This document shows positions 40,139-48,709 of a stretch of 64,000 nt of DNA, piece by piece (positions within the stretch are counted from its first letter, which is position 1; every line of letters starts with the position of its first letter). Under the pieces are notes generated by a model. It saw nothing but the letters and a program-made list of their open reading frames with translations, searched no databases and was not told the origin of the DNA. The stretch comes from Desulfovibrio sp. MES5 (GTDB lineage: Bacteria > Desulfobacterota > Desulfovibrionia > Desulfovibrionales > Desulfovibrionaceae), in contig NZ_MJUZ01000051.1 of assembly GCF_002237645.1 (NCBI RefSeq), positions 1 through 64,000 on the forward strand, read 5' to 3'. A program made the position numbers and the translations under genes.

Positions 40139-41209
40139 TCAGCGCAGGGCGTCCAGCACGGCATCCAGGGCCTGAACGCATTCCTCAACCGCCAGCCTTG
40201 CGCGTTCCCTGTCGGGACAGTGCAGGGCCGTCTGCATATCCCTGGCCGCTGCGGCCAGACGTTCGGCTCCAAGGCAGGGAGCGGCTCGTTCCAGCAGATC
40301 CCCAAGGCGGCACAGCGCAGCGTCGTCGCCCGCCGCGTACAGGCGGCCCATAAGTTCCGGCCCCTGGGCGAAGCTGTGCCGGAACAGTCCGGCGGTCACC
40401 TGCCAGGCGTGGTCATGCCGACGCATAAAGGCCAACCCCAGCGCAGGGCTCGCAACTTCGCCAGCCGCCAGGGGCGCGCTCAGGGGCCCGATGGGCTCAT
40501 CATCACGCGCGGCCACTCCGCCGCCATCACAGGGGCTGCCCTGCTCAGTCTGAATCTGTCCGCACGGTGCGGCCTCTTCAGACAAAGCCTCTGCCCCGGT
40601 TGCAGCCAGAGCAAGGGAGTCCTCCGGCTCCCGCCGTGGAACACTCTGCCCTCCGCCCCCGCCAGTTGCGTCGCGCTGCAAACGCGTCCGCCACATAAAG
40701 GCCAGGGCCGCCGTCCAACACAAAAAACTCAGCACAAAGCGCCATGTTTCGCGCCGGGCCGCGAGAGCAGCGCCCTCCTGGCTTACACGCGGCGAAACAT
40801 AGACTTCCACAGTACCTACGGGCCGACCTTCCACACGCAGCGGACTCACGCCCGACACGGCCCCTTCGTCTATTTCGTCGTCCCAAGGCACAGGCTCCCA
40901 CTGATAATTGCGGCGCTGCCCTTCCAGCATGCCCTGCGGCGTTTGCACCTTAATGGCGTAGATGCTCTCATTTTCCATAGCGGCCATGACAATGGTGCGT
41001 GCCGCCAGTTCGTCCACATCCCATGCGGGTACGGCCAGCAGCGCCGAAAGCTGTACGGCAGTGTTGCGCGCCTCGATGGCAAGGCGCTCCCGGGCGGCTT
41101 CACGCTCTTCACGTACCGTCCACAAGGCAGGCAGCAACAGAGCCAGCAGACCGGCGCACCAGATGGCCAGCAGCAGGCGACCAGACGCAATTTTTGCACG
41201 CTGTGACAT
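40139..41209 (-). CDS. Membrane protein with Hpt-like C-terminus
   Basis: A 356-residue inner-membrane protein of unknown function. One hydrophobic helix near residues 10-30, a periplasmic part to about 155 rich in YAIKVQTPQG and VGTVEVYVSP (PAS/CHASE-like sensor feel), a second membrane helix at about 158-178, and a low-complexity linker. The last 90 residues look like an Hpt phosphotransfer helix bundle: LGDLLERAAPCLGAERLAAAARDMQTAL matches the usual histidine helix, but the histidine position is occupied by Leu. It follows murJ by 33 nt and is likely cotranscribed. Confidence 0.6.
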   Translation of the reverse strand: MSQRAKIASGRLLLAIWCAGLLALLLPALWTVREEREAARERLAIEARNTAVQLSALLAVPAWDVDELAARTIVMAAMENESIYAIKVQTPQGMLEGQRRNYQWEPVPWDDEIDEGAVSGVSPLRVEGRPVGTVEVYVSPRVSQEGAALAARRETWRFVLSFLCWTAALAFMWRTRLQRDATGGGGGQSVPRREPEDSLALAATGAEALSEEAAPCGQIQTEQGSPCDGGGVAARDDEPIGPLSAPLAAGEVASPALGLAFMRRHDHAWQVTAGLFRHSFAQGPELMGRLYAAGDDAALCRLGDLLERAAPCLGAERLAAAARDMQTALHCPDRERARLAVEECVQALDAVLDALR

Positions 41210-41242
41210 AATTTTTCCACAAAAGGCGGATTGCGCGCCCTC

Positions 41243-43018
41243 TCAGGCGTTGCCATCAACTATATGGACGCGCGTCTTCTTGCGCAAGCGCCCTGCCAGA
41301 AGAGCCATATCAGGATCGCGCAAAATCCTCAGACACAGAATCCAGGCCAGTACGCCGCCCGCAATGGCCAGGCAGAGCGACGGCCACAGCCCAAGGGGTT
41401 CCGCAAAATGCGCCAGCGCCTCGGCCGCAAGGCCGGTAAGGCCACCGGCCAGCACGTGCCGCCATATATCCTTCCAGCCGGGCAACCAGGATGGTGCAAA
41501 AAAAAGATTGCGCGCTGGCGACCGCAACGGATCGCCGCCACTCTTGTCCGGCAAAGCCCTTTGCAAAAGGAGCAGCAGCAGGCCGCACTGCAGCCAGAGG
41601 CCAAGGCTCACGGCCAGCGCCGGAGCCATTCCGCTGTGCTGCGGCCCGAGAACGCGGGCCAGAGCAAGTCCGGCGGCCAGTGTGCCGCCCACAGCCCACA
41701 AGGCGCTCATGGCCGTGCGGCGCACAAGCCCCAGAGCGTTGCAGGCCGCCAGCAGCGAGCGGTTGCAGGCAAAGGCGGGCAGGCCGGGCACATAGGCCAG
41801 CAGGGCAAGGCCTGTTTCCCTGGCGGCCTGGCTGTCAAAAGCGCCGTGCCCCAGAAGACCCGTGACAAGTTGCGGCCCCACTGCCCACAAACCGGCAGCC
41901 GCCGGCAGACTGAGCATGACAGTCAGACGCAGAGCCGTGGAAAGCTGCGCCGAAAATTGGGTAAAGTCCTTTTCCGCCGCCAGTCGGCTCAGGGTCGGCA
42001 GGCTGGCCATGCCAAGACAGACGCCCACAAGCCCCAAAGGCAGTTCAAGCAGCCTTTCGGCATAGTACAGGGCGGCCACCTGCCCCTGCCCCAGACCCGA
42101 GGCCAGCGTCATGGCGGCCAGCATGGCAAGCTGCGGCGCGGCAGCCCCAAGAACCCCGCCCGGCAGCAGGGCCAGGCAGCGCCATGCGCCAGCCGAAATC
42201 TCACGATCAGCACGGGCATCCGCCGCATTTGCGGCTGCGCGCCCGCCCGCCCCGCTCTCTCCGGCAGACGCGTCGTGCGCGCGCGGGTCAATATCTGGCA
42301 AAAGGCGGCGCACCGCCAGCCATTGCGCCAGCCACTGGGCCAACCCGCCGCAAAGCATGCCCACCGCCAGCGCCTCGGCTGGCGGGCAAAGCCCCAATGC
42401 CGCCGCCACAGCGGCGAGCAGCATGACCAGATTAAATAAAGCCGGAGACAGGGCTGGCAGCCAGAATACGCCCATGCTGTGCAAAAGGGCCATGCCCAGC
42501 GCAGCCATGCCCGCCGCCAGCACATAGGGCAGGCAGATGCGCAGCAACACCACAGTACGTTCCAGTTCCGGGCCGCTGAAACCGGGAGCCAGCAGTCTGG
42601 CCAGCCAGGGCGCAGCCGCCAGACCCAGCAGGGTCAGCAGTAGAAGCGCCAGACCAAGGCGCAGCGACATGGCGCGGGCCAGAAGCCGCAGAGCCGCGTT
42701 GCCGGATTTTTCCGCCCCGCCGTCACAAGCCTCCGAGCGTACGCCATAGCGGAATTCACCGCCCTGACGCAGACGCACCAGACTGGCCGTCAGCGTCATC
42801 GACAGGGAGCCTTCGCCGAGCAGCCGCCGCAATACGTGGGGCAGACGCATGGCCGCCACCAGGGCGTCTGCGGCAGCGCCTCCGCCCAGGAGCCACGCCA
42901 TGCTCATGTCGCGCGCAAGCCCCAGCAGGCGTGAAAAAAGCGCAAAACCGCCAAGTAGGGCCGCTGTGCGGGCCAAGCCGGAGCCGGGCGTGTTTTGTTG
43001 CTGACTGCGCATGGACAT
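41243..43018 (-). CDS. murJ: Lipid II flippase MurJ
   Basis: MurJ moves lipid II across the inner membrane for peptidoglycan growth. The product has 591 residues from the ATG at 43018; longer versions up to 43120 are possible because the ribosome site is weak. About 14 membrane segments, the MviN block SRLLGLARDMSMAWLLGGGAAADALVAA at the N-terminus, and GEGSLSMTLTASLVR. A loop of about 45 residues between spans 6 and 7 (AHDASAGESGAGGRAAANAA) is Ala/Asp-rich and unusual. The last 12 residues are basic. Confidence 0.9.
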   Translation of the reverse strand: MSMRSQQQNTPGSGLARTAALLGGFALFSRLLGLARDMSMAWLLGGGAAADALVAAMRLPHVLRRLLGEGSLSMTLTASLVRLRQGGEFRYGVRSEACDGGAEKSGNAALRLLARAMSLRLGLALLLLTLLGLAAAPWLARLLAPGFSGPELERTVVLLRICLPYVLAAGMAALGMALLHSMGVFWLPALSPALFNLVMLLAAVAAALGLCPPAEALAVGMLCGGLAQWLAQWLAVRRLLPDIDPRAHDASAGESGAGGRAAANAADARADREISAGAWRCLALLPGGVLGAAAPQLAMLAAMTLASGLGQGQVAALYYAERLLELPLGLVGVCLGMASLPTLSRLAAEKDFTQFSAQLSTALRLTVMLSLPAAAGLWAVGPQLVTGLLGHGAFDSQAARETGLALLAYVPGLPAFACNRSLLAACNALGLVRRTAMSALWAVGGTLAAGLALARVLGPQHSGMAPALAVSLGLWLQCGLLLLLLQRALPDKSGGDPLRSPARNLFFAPSWLPGWKDIWRHVLAGGLTGLAAEALAHFAEPLGLWPSLCLAIAGGVLAWILCLRILRDPDMALLAGRLRKKTRVHIVDGNA

Positions 43019-43271
43019 AGCCTGCAAACCGGGTTTTGGAAACGTCATTTCAAATGGCCGCCGTAGCCGCCGCTCGCCCGACACGTCCCGCTGCCACATC
43101 CGCCCAAAGACGTCCGCCAAGGACGTGATCGGACGTGGGCCGTCAGACCGTCGCCCGACCTGACAGCCCCCGTAGCTGCTTGCCGCGATTGCCCGCCGCG
43201 ACGGCGTACGCGCACCATATCCGCGTGTAACGCGCCGAAACGGGCATGGCGAACACCTTGAGACTGCACAT
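43019..43271. other. murJ upstream region
   Basis: No gene is supported. The murJ ORF can extend to 43120 within this stretch. The rest is GC-rich without clear signals. Confidence 0.35.
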
Positions 43272-43423
43272 CTAGGGCATTTTAACCTTGAAACAAGTTA
43301 AAATACTCTAAGGCTGCACGCGAGTGCAACGCGCCACGACATGCGTGGATTCTGCCGAAAAATACAATTTTCGGCAGAATGACAAATTGAAATGTGAAGT
43401 ATTTCAAAGTTAACCTGCTCTAG
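43272..43423. repeat. MITE-like element with terminal inverted repeats
   Basis: About 152 bp. The left end reads CTAGGGCATTTTAACCTTGAA and the right end, on the other strand, CTAGAGCAGGTTAACTTTGAA, about 19 of 23 matching. In the middle is a perfect hairpin TTCTGCCGAAAA/TTTTCGGCAGAA (about 43351-43379). No ORF. The right end supplies the TAG stop codon of queF (43420-43422). A relative lies at 1843-2072. Confidence 0.65.
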
Positions 43424-43920
43424 GGTCGATGCGGGTCCGGCTCGGATTTCCAGGAACGCACGACCTCGCGCACTAGGGCGTTCTGTTCTTCGGGCATGTC
43501 CTTGAAGGATTCGGCAAACACATGGATGCGCGTTCCCCCGCGTGGCGCGAACAGACCCTTGACCCGGCACCAGCAGGGGTTCAGCAGTGTGCGCAGGTCA
43601 TCCAGCACATTGTTGGTGATGGTTTCCATAAAAGACTGATGGTTGCGAAAGGCGAACATATAAAGCTTGAAGCTTTTGGACTCAACGCAAAGCTCGTCGG
43701 GGATGTATTCAACAGTGATGGTGCCGCAGTCGGGCTGGCCCGTCACCGGACAGAGCGAGGTGAATTCGGGAAAGCTGATGCTGATGACATAGGGGCGCTG
43801 CGGAAAACAATTGGGAAAGGCCTCCAGCTGGGCCACGCTCGGGCCCCCTTCCGGGGTGGCAAGACGGCCTGTGCCAAGAACCTTCAGGTCCTGGGTCTGA
43901 TCCTGGCTACGAGTGGTCAT
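43420..43920 (-). CDS. queF: 7-cyano-7-deazaguanine reductase QueF
   Basis: QueF reduces preQ0 to preQ1 with NADPH in queuosine synthesis. The 166-residue product is the short unimodular type. The catalytic cysteine and family block are in FTSLCPVTGQPDCGTI, and the NADPH/QueF motif ESKSFKLYMFAFRNH follows. The ATG at 43920 is used; a 12-codon extension has no ribosome site. The C-terminal end is defined by a TAG that belongs to the adjoining repeat element, so the last residues may be changed relative to relatives. Confidence 0.93.
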   Translation of the reverse strand: MTTRSQDQTQDLKVLGTGRLATPEGGPSVAQLEAFPNCFPQRPYVISISFPEFTSLCPVTGQPDCGTITVEYIPDELCVESKSFKLYMFAFRNHQSFMETITNNVLDDLRTLLNPCWCRVKGLFAPRGGTRIHVFAESFKDMPEEQNALVREVVRSWKSEPDPHRP

Positions 43921-44020
43921 AACTATGAACTCCTTGAAAAAGATGCCCGGCGCCATCCCAAATCGAGAAGATGCGGGCGCGTATGGGACTTGTAACCCAT
44001 CGCGCTTGCGGCTACAATAT

Positions 44021-44028
44021 TCTATTAT
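44021..44028 (-). promoter_or_regulatory. Possible -10 element of queF
   Basis: GTATAATA on the minus strand about 105 nt ahead of queF. The matching -35 is poor. The leader between contains a GCGCG-ATGGG/CCCAT-CGCGC type hairpin but no recognised preQ1 riboswitch. Confidence 0.3.
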
Positions 44029-44072
44029 ACACTTGAATCCGATACCAGCCTTACGGATTTTCCGGAGTATGC

Positions 44073-44903
44073 ATGAATATTCTGATGCACCTACACGCCT
44101 GCCAGCGCGGGCAATGCCTGCCGCTTCTGCCTGCGGGCGCGCCCCTTGACGGCCCCATGGCGGGTCATGGCCTCATGGCCCCGGAGCAGTGGGCCCTGCC
44201 CACGCTCGCGGTAGGAACCACCCTTTGCGGCGCTTGCGGCACAGCCCTGCTCAAGGTGACCGGGCGGGCCTGGCTGGCCGTGCCGGTCAGCCAGGGCGGC
44301 GCTACCCAGGCATGCGTCATTGACGTAACGCGCCATGCCGCGCACTGCCTGCTGCTGACGGCGCTTACCGATCTGCCTGAAGGGCCGCTGGAACTGACCC
44401 CCCGCAAGGATGGGCACAGCCTGGCCTGGGTGACCCTTTCGGACAAGGGCTCGCGCGGCATGCGCCAGGATTTGAGCGGTCCCGCCATTGCCGAGGCCGT
44501 AGCCGCAGCCATGCCCCTGTGCCACAGCCAGGGTTTCGTGCTGCCTGATGAGGCGCCCCAGTTGCGCGCCCTGCTCACGGAACTGGCCCTGAGCCAGGGG
44601 TATGACATTATCTGTACCACTGGCGGCACGGGGCTGTCCCAACGCGACATCACGCCCCAGGTCACGGAAGCCCTGCTTGACGCCAGCCTGCCCGGCTTCA
44701 GCCAGGCCATGCTCGCCGCAAGCATGGCCAAAACGCCGCACGCCATCATATCGCGCGCCGCAGCGGGAATACTTGGGCAAAGCATCATCATCAACCTGCC
44801 GGGCAGCCGCAAGGCGGTTGTTGAAAATCTGGCGGCCGTGCTGCCCGCCCTGCCCCACGCCCTGAGCAAGCTTCAGGGCGATATGGGCGATTGCGGCGGC
44901 TAG
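44073..44903 (+). CDS. MoaB/Mog-like molybdopterin protein with N-terminal extension
   Basis: The C-terminal 160 residues (from WVTLSDKGSRG at about 118) are a MoaB/Mog domain, with TTGGTGLSQRDITPQ and the INLPGSRKAV block, so the protein probably adenylates molybdopterin or inserts molybdate. Residues 1-115 are an extra domain with five cysteines (HACQRGQCLP, TLCGACG) and DVTRH-like pieces that I do not recognise; it resembles MOSC-type fusions seen in sulfate reducers only loosely. Total 276 residues. Weak ribosome site CGGAGT. Divergent from queF. Confidence 0.8.
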   Translation: MNILMHLHACQRGQCLPLLPAGAPLDGPMAGHGLMAPEQWALPTLAVGTTLCGACGTALLKVTGRAWLAVPVSQGGATQACVIDVTRHAAHCLLLTALTDLPEGPLELTPRKDGHSLAWVTLSDKGSRGMRQDLSGPAIAEAVAAAMPLCHSQGFVLPDEAPQLRALLTELALSQGYDIICTTGGTGLSQRDITPQVTEALLDASLPGFSQAMLAASMAKTPHAIISRAAAGILGQSIIINLPGSRKAVVENLAAVLPALPHALSKLQGDMGDCGG

Positions 44904-45062
44904 GCAGCGCCAATACAACTATCCATTTTTTCCGGGTTGCTGCTCAACCCAGGAACAGCTTTATCCTGCGGCCGCGCCGCGCACAGGCATATGCCAGTAG
45001 GCGGGCGGGAACGGACATCAGGAATGCGCGTCCTGCATACGAAATCGCCTCAAGGAGAAACC

Positions 45063-45974
45063 ATGCGCTTCAAAAATCCCCTCGGCGGAGTGTCCCTGTC
45101 TGTGGACGCCCTGTCAGCGCCCTTCGGCAAGTTCACCGACATCTGCCGCATGATCAAGATCGAGCATTCCGTCTTTGCCCTGCCCTACGCCTGGGCCGGG
45201 GCGGTGCTGGCTGCCCGTGGGCTGCCGCCGCTGTGGAGCCTCTTTTTCCTGACCATCGCCATGGTGGCGGCACGGTCCTTCGCGATGGCCTTCAACCGTC
45301 TGGTCGACCTGCCCTTTGACCGCGACAACCCGCGCACGCAAAACCGCCCTCTGGTCACCGGAGCCATCACCACCAAACAGACGTGGGCCTTTTGCGCATT
45401 CATGGCCATCATTTTTGTGGCGGCCTGCGGCTGCATCAATCAGGTCTGCCTGTGGCTGTCGGTTCCGGCGCTCATTTTTTCCGCCATCTACAGCATCCTC
45501 AAACGCTTTTCGCCCATGTGCCATTTCTGGCTGGGCGCGACTCTGGGCCTGGCCCCGCTGGCGGGCTGGCTTTCGGTAAGCCCGCACAGTCTGACCCTGC
45601 CGCCCCTGCTGCTGTTTCTGGCCGTCACCTTCTGGGTGGCCGCCTTTGACATCTACTATGCATTTCAGGACATGGATTTTGACATGGCCTTTGACCTGCA
45701 TTCCATCCCCGCCACCTGCGGCGCAGATACGGCGCTGGCGCTGGCGGCCTTTTCCCACGCCATGACGTCGATCTTCCTGCTGCTCGCCGGTTTTGCCGCC
45801 GGTCTGCACTGGCCCTGGTATGTCGTCTGGCTTGGCATCACCACCATGCTCTTTGTGGAGCACAGGCTTATGAAGCCGCAAGACCTGCGGCATGTGAACA
45901 CGGCCTTTTTCACGCTTAACGGCATCATTTCGCCCGTGGTGCTGATCGGCGTGATATTGGGCATTTACCTGTAG
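45063..45974 (+). CDS. UbiA-family prenyltransferase (MqnP/UbiA-like)
   Basis: A 303-residue inner-membrane enzyme that attaches a polyprenyl chain to an aromatic ring. About nine hydrophobic segments. The first Asp-rich motif is NRLVDLPFDRDNPR at 78-91, the second is DIYYAFQDMDFD near residue 198. Sulfate reducers make menaquinone by the futalosine route, so the MqnP role is the best guess. The ATG at 45063 has AAGGAG ahead; 42 upstream codons are ignored. darP follows by 9 nt. Confidence 0.85.
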   Translation: MRFKNPLGGVSLSVDALSAPFGKFTDICRMIKIEHSVFALPYAWAGAVLAARGLPPLWSLFFLTIAMVAARSFAMAFNRLVDLPFDRDNPRTQNRPLVTGAITTKQTWAFCAFMAIIFVAACGCINQVCLWLSVPALIFSAIYSILKRFSPMCHFWLGATLGLAPLAGWLSVSPHSLTLPPLLLFLAVTFWVAAFDIYYAFQDMDFDMAFDLHSIPATCGADTALALAAFSHAMTSIFLLLAGFAAGLHWPWYVVWLGITTMLFVEHRLMKPQDLRHVNTAFFTLNGIISPVVLIGVILGIYL

Positions 45975-45983
45975 GACAATTTC

Positions 45984-46589
45984 ATGCCACGTAAAAAACA
46001 GTACCAATGGCACGCCAAGGACGAAAACGGCGATTCGGATTTTTCACAGCCCAGCCGCTCTGCGAAAAAGCGTGAAAGCCTCGCCCTGCAAGCCCTGGGC
46101 GAAGAACTGGCCGGTCTCGCCCCGCAGGAAGTGCAGGCTCTGAACCTGCCAGCCGACCTTGCCGAGGCCCTGGCCTTGTATGTCCGCCTTCGCGACCATG
46201 AAGGACGCCGCCGCCAGATGCAGTATATCGGCCGCCTCATGCGCGAAACCGAGACGGAACCCATCCGGGCCGCTCTTGACCAGCGCAAGGAAACCTCGGC
46301 GGCCGCCACAGCGGCCCTGCACAGGGCCGAACAGTGGCGTGAGCGCCTGCTTGCCGCCCCGGAAGCCGAACTGGACGACCTGCTGCAAAGCCTGCCCCGC
46401 CCCGCTGCGTCTGAGCCCGACCCGGATCAGGATGGAGAGCAACCCACGCGCGGCAAGGGCAAACAGCCTCTCGGCACGGAGGAATTGCGCAAACTTGTGC
46501 TGCAGGCCCGCAAGGAAACCGACGACAAGGCCGCGCCCCACGCCCGCAGGGCGCTCTTTCGGGCGCTGCACGGCCTGCTGACAGCGTAG
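45984..46589 (+). CDS. darP: DarP (YjgA) 50S ribosome-associated factor
   Basis: DarP is a small helical protein that helps late 50S assembly at the peptidyl-transferase centre. The 201-residue product shows the DUF615 blocks SRSAKKRESLALQALGEELA and RLRDHEGRRRQMQYIGRLMR. The C-terminal third has a Pro/Asp/Gln-rich linker of about 30 residues before the last helix, slightly longer than usual. It lies 9 nt behind the prenyltransferase gene and ahead of tRNA-Thr. Confidence 0.88.
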   Translation: MPRKKQYQWHAKDENGDSDFSQPSRSAKKRESLALQALGEELAGLAPQEVQALNLPADLAEALALYVRLRDHEGRRRQMQYIGRLMRETETEPIRAALDQRKETSAAATAALHRAEQWRERLLAAPEAELDDLLQSLPRPAASEPDPDQDGEQPTRGKGKQPLGTEELRKLVLQARKETDDKAAPHARRALFRALHGLLTA

Positions 46590-46644
46590 GCCGCCGCCGT
46601 GCGTCCAGAACAGGGATAATTTTGCATCATTCCAGTAAAAATAC

Positions 46645-46673
46645 TTGACGCTTGAGAGGTCATACGCTAAAAG
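46645..46673 (+). promoter_or_regulatory. Promoter of tRNA-Thr
   Basis: TTGACG (46645-46650), 17-nt spacer, TAAAAG (46668-46673), 16 nt ahead of the tRNA 5' end. Confidence 0.7.
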
Positions 46674-46689
46674 CATTCTTCGTTACAAC

Positions 46690-46765
46690 GCCCTTGTAGC
46701 TCAGTCGGTAGAGTGCATCCTTGGTAAGGATGAGGTCAGCAGTTCAATCCTGCTCAAGGGCTCCA
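46690..46765 (+). tRNA. tRNA-Thr(GGU)
   Basis: 76 nt with GCCCTTG/CAAGGGC acceptor, D-arm, anticodon arm CATCC-TTGGTAA-GGATG (anticodon GGU), T-arm GCAGTTCAATCCTGC, discriminator T and encoded CCA. It marks the left border of the accessory region. Confidence 0.95.
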
Positions 46766-46776
46766 GAAATTACAGA

Positions 46777-46807
46777 GGCTTACGGGTAGTATCCGTAAGC
46801 CTTTTTT
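46777..46807 (+). terminator. Terminator of tRNA-Thr
   Basis: Nine-bp stem GGCTTACGG with its complement, loop GTAGTAT, then six T. Confidence 0.9.
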
Positions 46808-46821
46808 CATCGTTACGATTC

Positions 46822-46841
46822 TAGCCCCGCAATAGCCCCGC
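46822..46841. repeat. Short tandem repeat at island border
   Basis: TAGCCCCGC occurs at 46822-46830 and 46833-46841, just behind the tRNA-Thr terminator and ahead of the AT-rich gene. It may be scar sequence of an integrated element. No copy of the tRNA 3' end was found elsewhere in the window. Confidence 0.35.
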
Positions 46842-46903
46842 TTTTTTTCGGTTTGGAGTCGTGACACACGAATATGTACTATTACCTCAAAAATGAGGCG
46901 GCC

Positions 46904-48409
46904 ATGAAAAGTCTCCGCAAAAAATCAAAGCTCAAAAAAATTACAAGGAAACATCTTCATCGTTTTAAGCCTTCGGCTTCAAATCAAATTAAACTGCGAA
47001 ACTCTCCAAAAGGAATATCAAACACAAAAAGGGGCGAACCTTTTAGCGCCAGGATTGTCCTATCCAGCGACCATTCCTCGCCCAGCGACGGGCAAAAACG
47101 GGAGAAATTGAAAGAACAAATTGGCCGCGCAAGCTCCCTAGGAAAAAACTTGTGCTACACTTTTGACGAAGCAATAGAAAAAATTGCAAAAAAACTTGAT
47201 GAGGCTGAAGAGTCTTCCATTTTTTCAAAAAAACTTAAATACAGCCCAGCTCTTGCAGTTTTTTTCAAATTATTCATTTGCAAATTGTTTTTTCAGGGAA
47301 AAGTTGATTGTGGAATAATTAATAGTGAGGGCGTGGTATCTCCATTATGGGATATGAATGTTTGCTATCAAAATTTTCATAAAAGAATGAACAATATTGC
47401 TAATACCCCCCTTGAAGCGATATCAATTTGTTATAAAAGAGATGATGAGCATGAAGACTTTGAAGATATATTTAAAAATTTTTTCAAATATTTGAGTATA
47501 AATAAAAAAAATGATCATGGAATTCTTTTTTCCCTGACTGGCAAAGACAATCCCGTCACTCTGGGAGAACGCATGTCGGTTGTCAGTGGGGGAGATTGCG
47601 TTACCCCTCCCGTTCGAATTGCCGAGCATGGTCCAGATAGGTATGCACAACTCACCATGTTATCTGGAAAAAAAACATTATTTTACTGTAAAAATTGTAA
47701 AAATAAAATCATTGAACTTCCCCTATCAATGGATTTTTGTATATCGTTCAGTCCTCTTTTGGACACTCATGATCCCAGCATACTTAAGCTCAACAAAACG
47801 TTACCTAAAAATTTTTCTACATTAATTGGAATGGCTGGTGGAATTTTTTTGCTTTTTTTGGCATCGCATGGCATAGTTGAAACGAAACTTTTTTCTATAG
47901 AGAAACGAAGGACAGTGTTCGAATGCTATGATGATTTTGTTGTCGCGAAGTACCGTGACACACTGCAATACTTTAACAGATTTTTATTGTTACAAAAAAA
48001 ATCATTTGATTTATTTTTAGATAGTTTTAACATCGATCATATTGAAAATTATTATACAAATCCTTTATGTCCGTTTATATTTAAATCTAAAACTAATATT
48101 AAAACAAATAATACATCTATCGTTAATGATAAAATTAATATTTTGCAAAAACTTCTTTCCTCTGACGATATAAACAAAAACGCTGATGACCGTGCTATAA
48201 TTGAAGCAGAACTTCACAGGGTGCGCGACAACCTCAGCATGACACATTTCTATAAAGAGTATTCAAAAACAATTCTTAAAAAGGACAGTGATACAGCTGC
48301 TAAATTTTGGGAACGCTTTAAATATAGAATAAAAGTCATTATGAAGAAAAAAGAAATTCATGATTATAAAGTTGAAAAATTTTCCCATGACAAATCCAAA
48401 GATGAATAA
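46904..48409 (+). CDS. AT-rich unknown protein, possible acquired gene
   Basis: A 501-residue protein from the ATG at 46904 (GAGG ahead; a start 10 codons upstream lacks one). I do not recognise any family. The N-terminus is strongly basic (KSLRKKSKLKKITRKHLHRF), residues about 304-325 form one hydrophobic segment (STLIGMAGGIFLLFLASHG), a CKNC pair lies at 262-265, and the C-terminus is Lys/Asp-rich. Codon use is extremely A/T-biased against the GC-rich neighbours, so it is foreign. The place behind a tRNA fits mobile cargo; a defence role is only a guess. Confidence 0.6.
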   Translation: MKSLRKKSKLKKITRKHLHRFKPSASNQIKLRNSPKGISNTKRGEPFSARIVLSSDHSSPSDGQKREKLKEQIGRASSLGKNLCYTFDEAIEKIAKKLDEAEESSIFSKKLKYSPALAVFFKLFICKLFFQGKVDCGIINSEGVVSPLWDMNVCYQNFHKRMNNIANTPLEAISICYKRDDEHEDFEDIFKNFFKYLSINKKNDHGILFSLTGKDNPVTLGERMSVVSGGDCVTPPVRIAEHGPDRYAQLTMLSGKKTLFYCKNCKNKIIELPLSMDFCISFSPLLDTHDPSILKLNKTLPKNFSTLIGMAGGIFLLFLASHGIVETKLFSIEKRRTVFECYDDFVVAKYRDTLQYFNRFLLLQKKSFDLFLDSFNIDHIENYYTNPLCPFIFKSKTNIKTNNTSIVNDKINILQKLLSSDDINKNADDRAIIEAELHRVRDNLSMTHFYKEYSKTILKKDSDTAAKFWERFKYRIKVIMKKKEIHDYKVEKFSHDKSKDE

Positions 48410-48661
48410 CATCCTTTATGAAAAAATATTATTTATAAAATCCATGTAACAATAATCTTGATGTGTGATTTCAATTCTACTGAATGCAATATTGAATAAA
48501 TAGTGCCTTGAACGCTAACACTGTAACAATCAATAGCTCTTTATATCGTCTTAAAATTTACAGATATTGCACATTTTGAAATGCACATTGCGCAACAACT
48601 AACAATCATCAATCGGAAATAGTCTCTGTTCTATTGTTCTCTTTTCCAATAACATGATTAC
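48410..48661. other. AT-rich intergenic stretch
   Basis: Convergent with the next cassette. No gene or clear signal found. Confidence 0.4.
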
Positions 48662-48687
48662 AGGGGGTAGGAATTCTCCTACCCCCT
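48662..48687 (-). terminator. Terminator-like hairpin of recombination cassette
   Basis: Perfect 11-bp stem AGGGGGTAGGA/TCCTACCCCCT with loop ATTC, 22 nt behind the stop codon of the 23-residue small ORF on the minus strand. Confidence 0.6.
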
Positions 48688-48709
48688 ACCTATTCAGCCG
48701 CAGTACGAA

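Noticed and set aside
41231..42439. 402-residue plus-strand ORF rich in Gln and Arg
   Set aside because: Antisense shadow of murJ.
43921..44035. preQ1 riboswitch ahead of queF
   Set aside because: A hairpin is present, but the conserved preQ1-I or -II core was not found.
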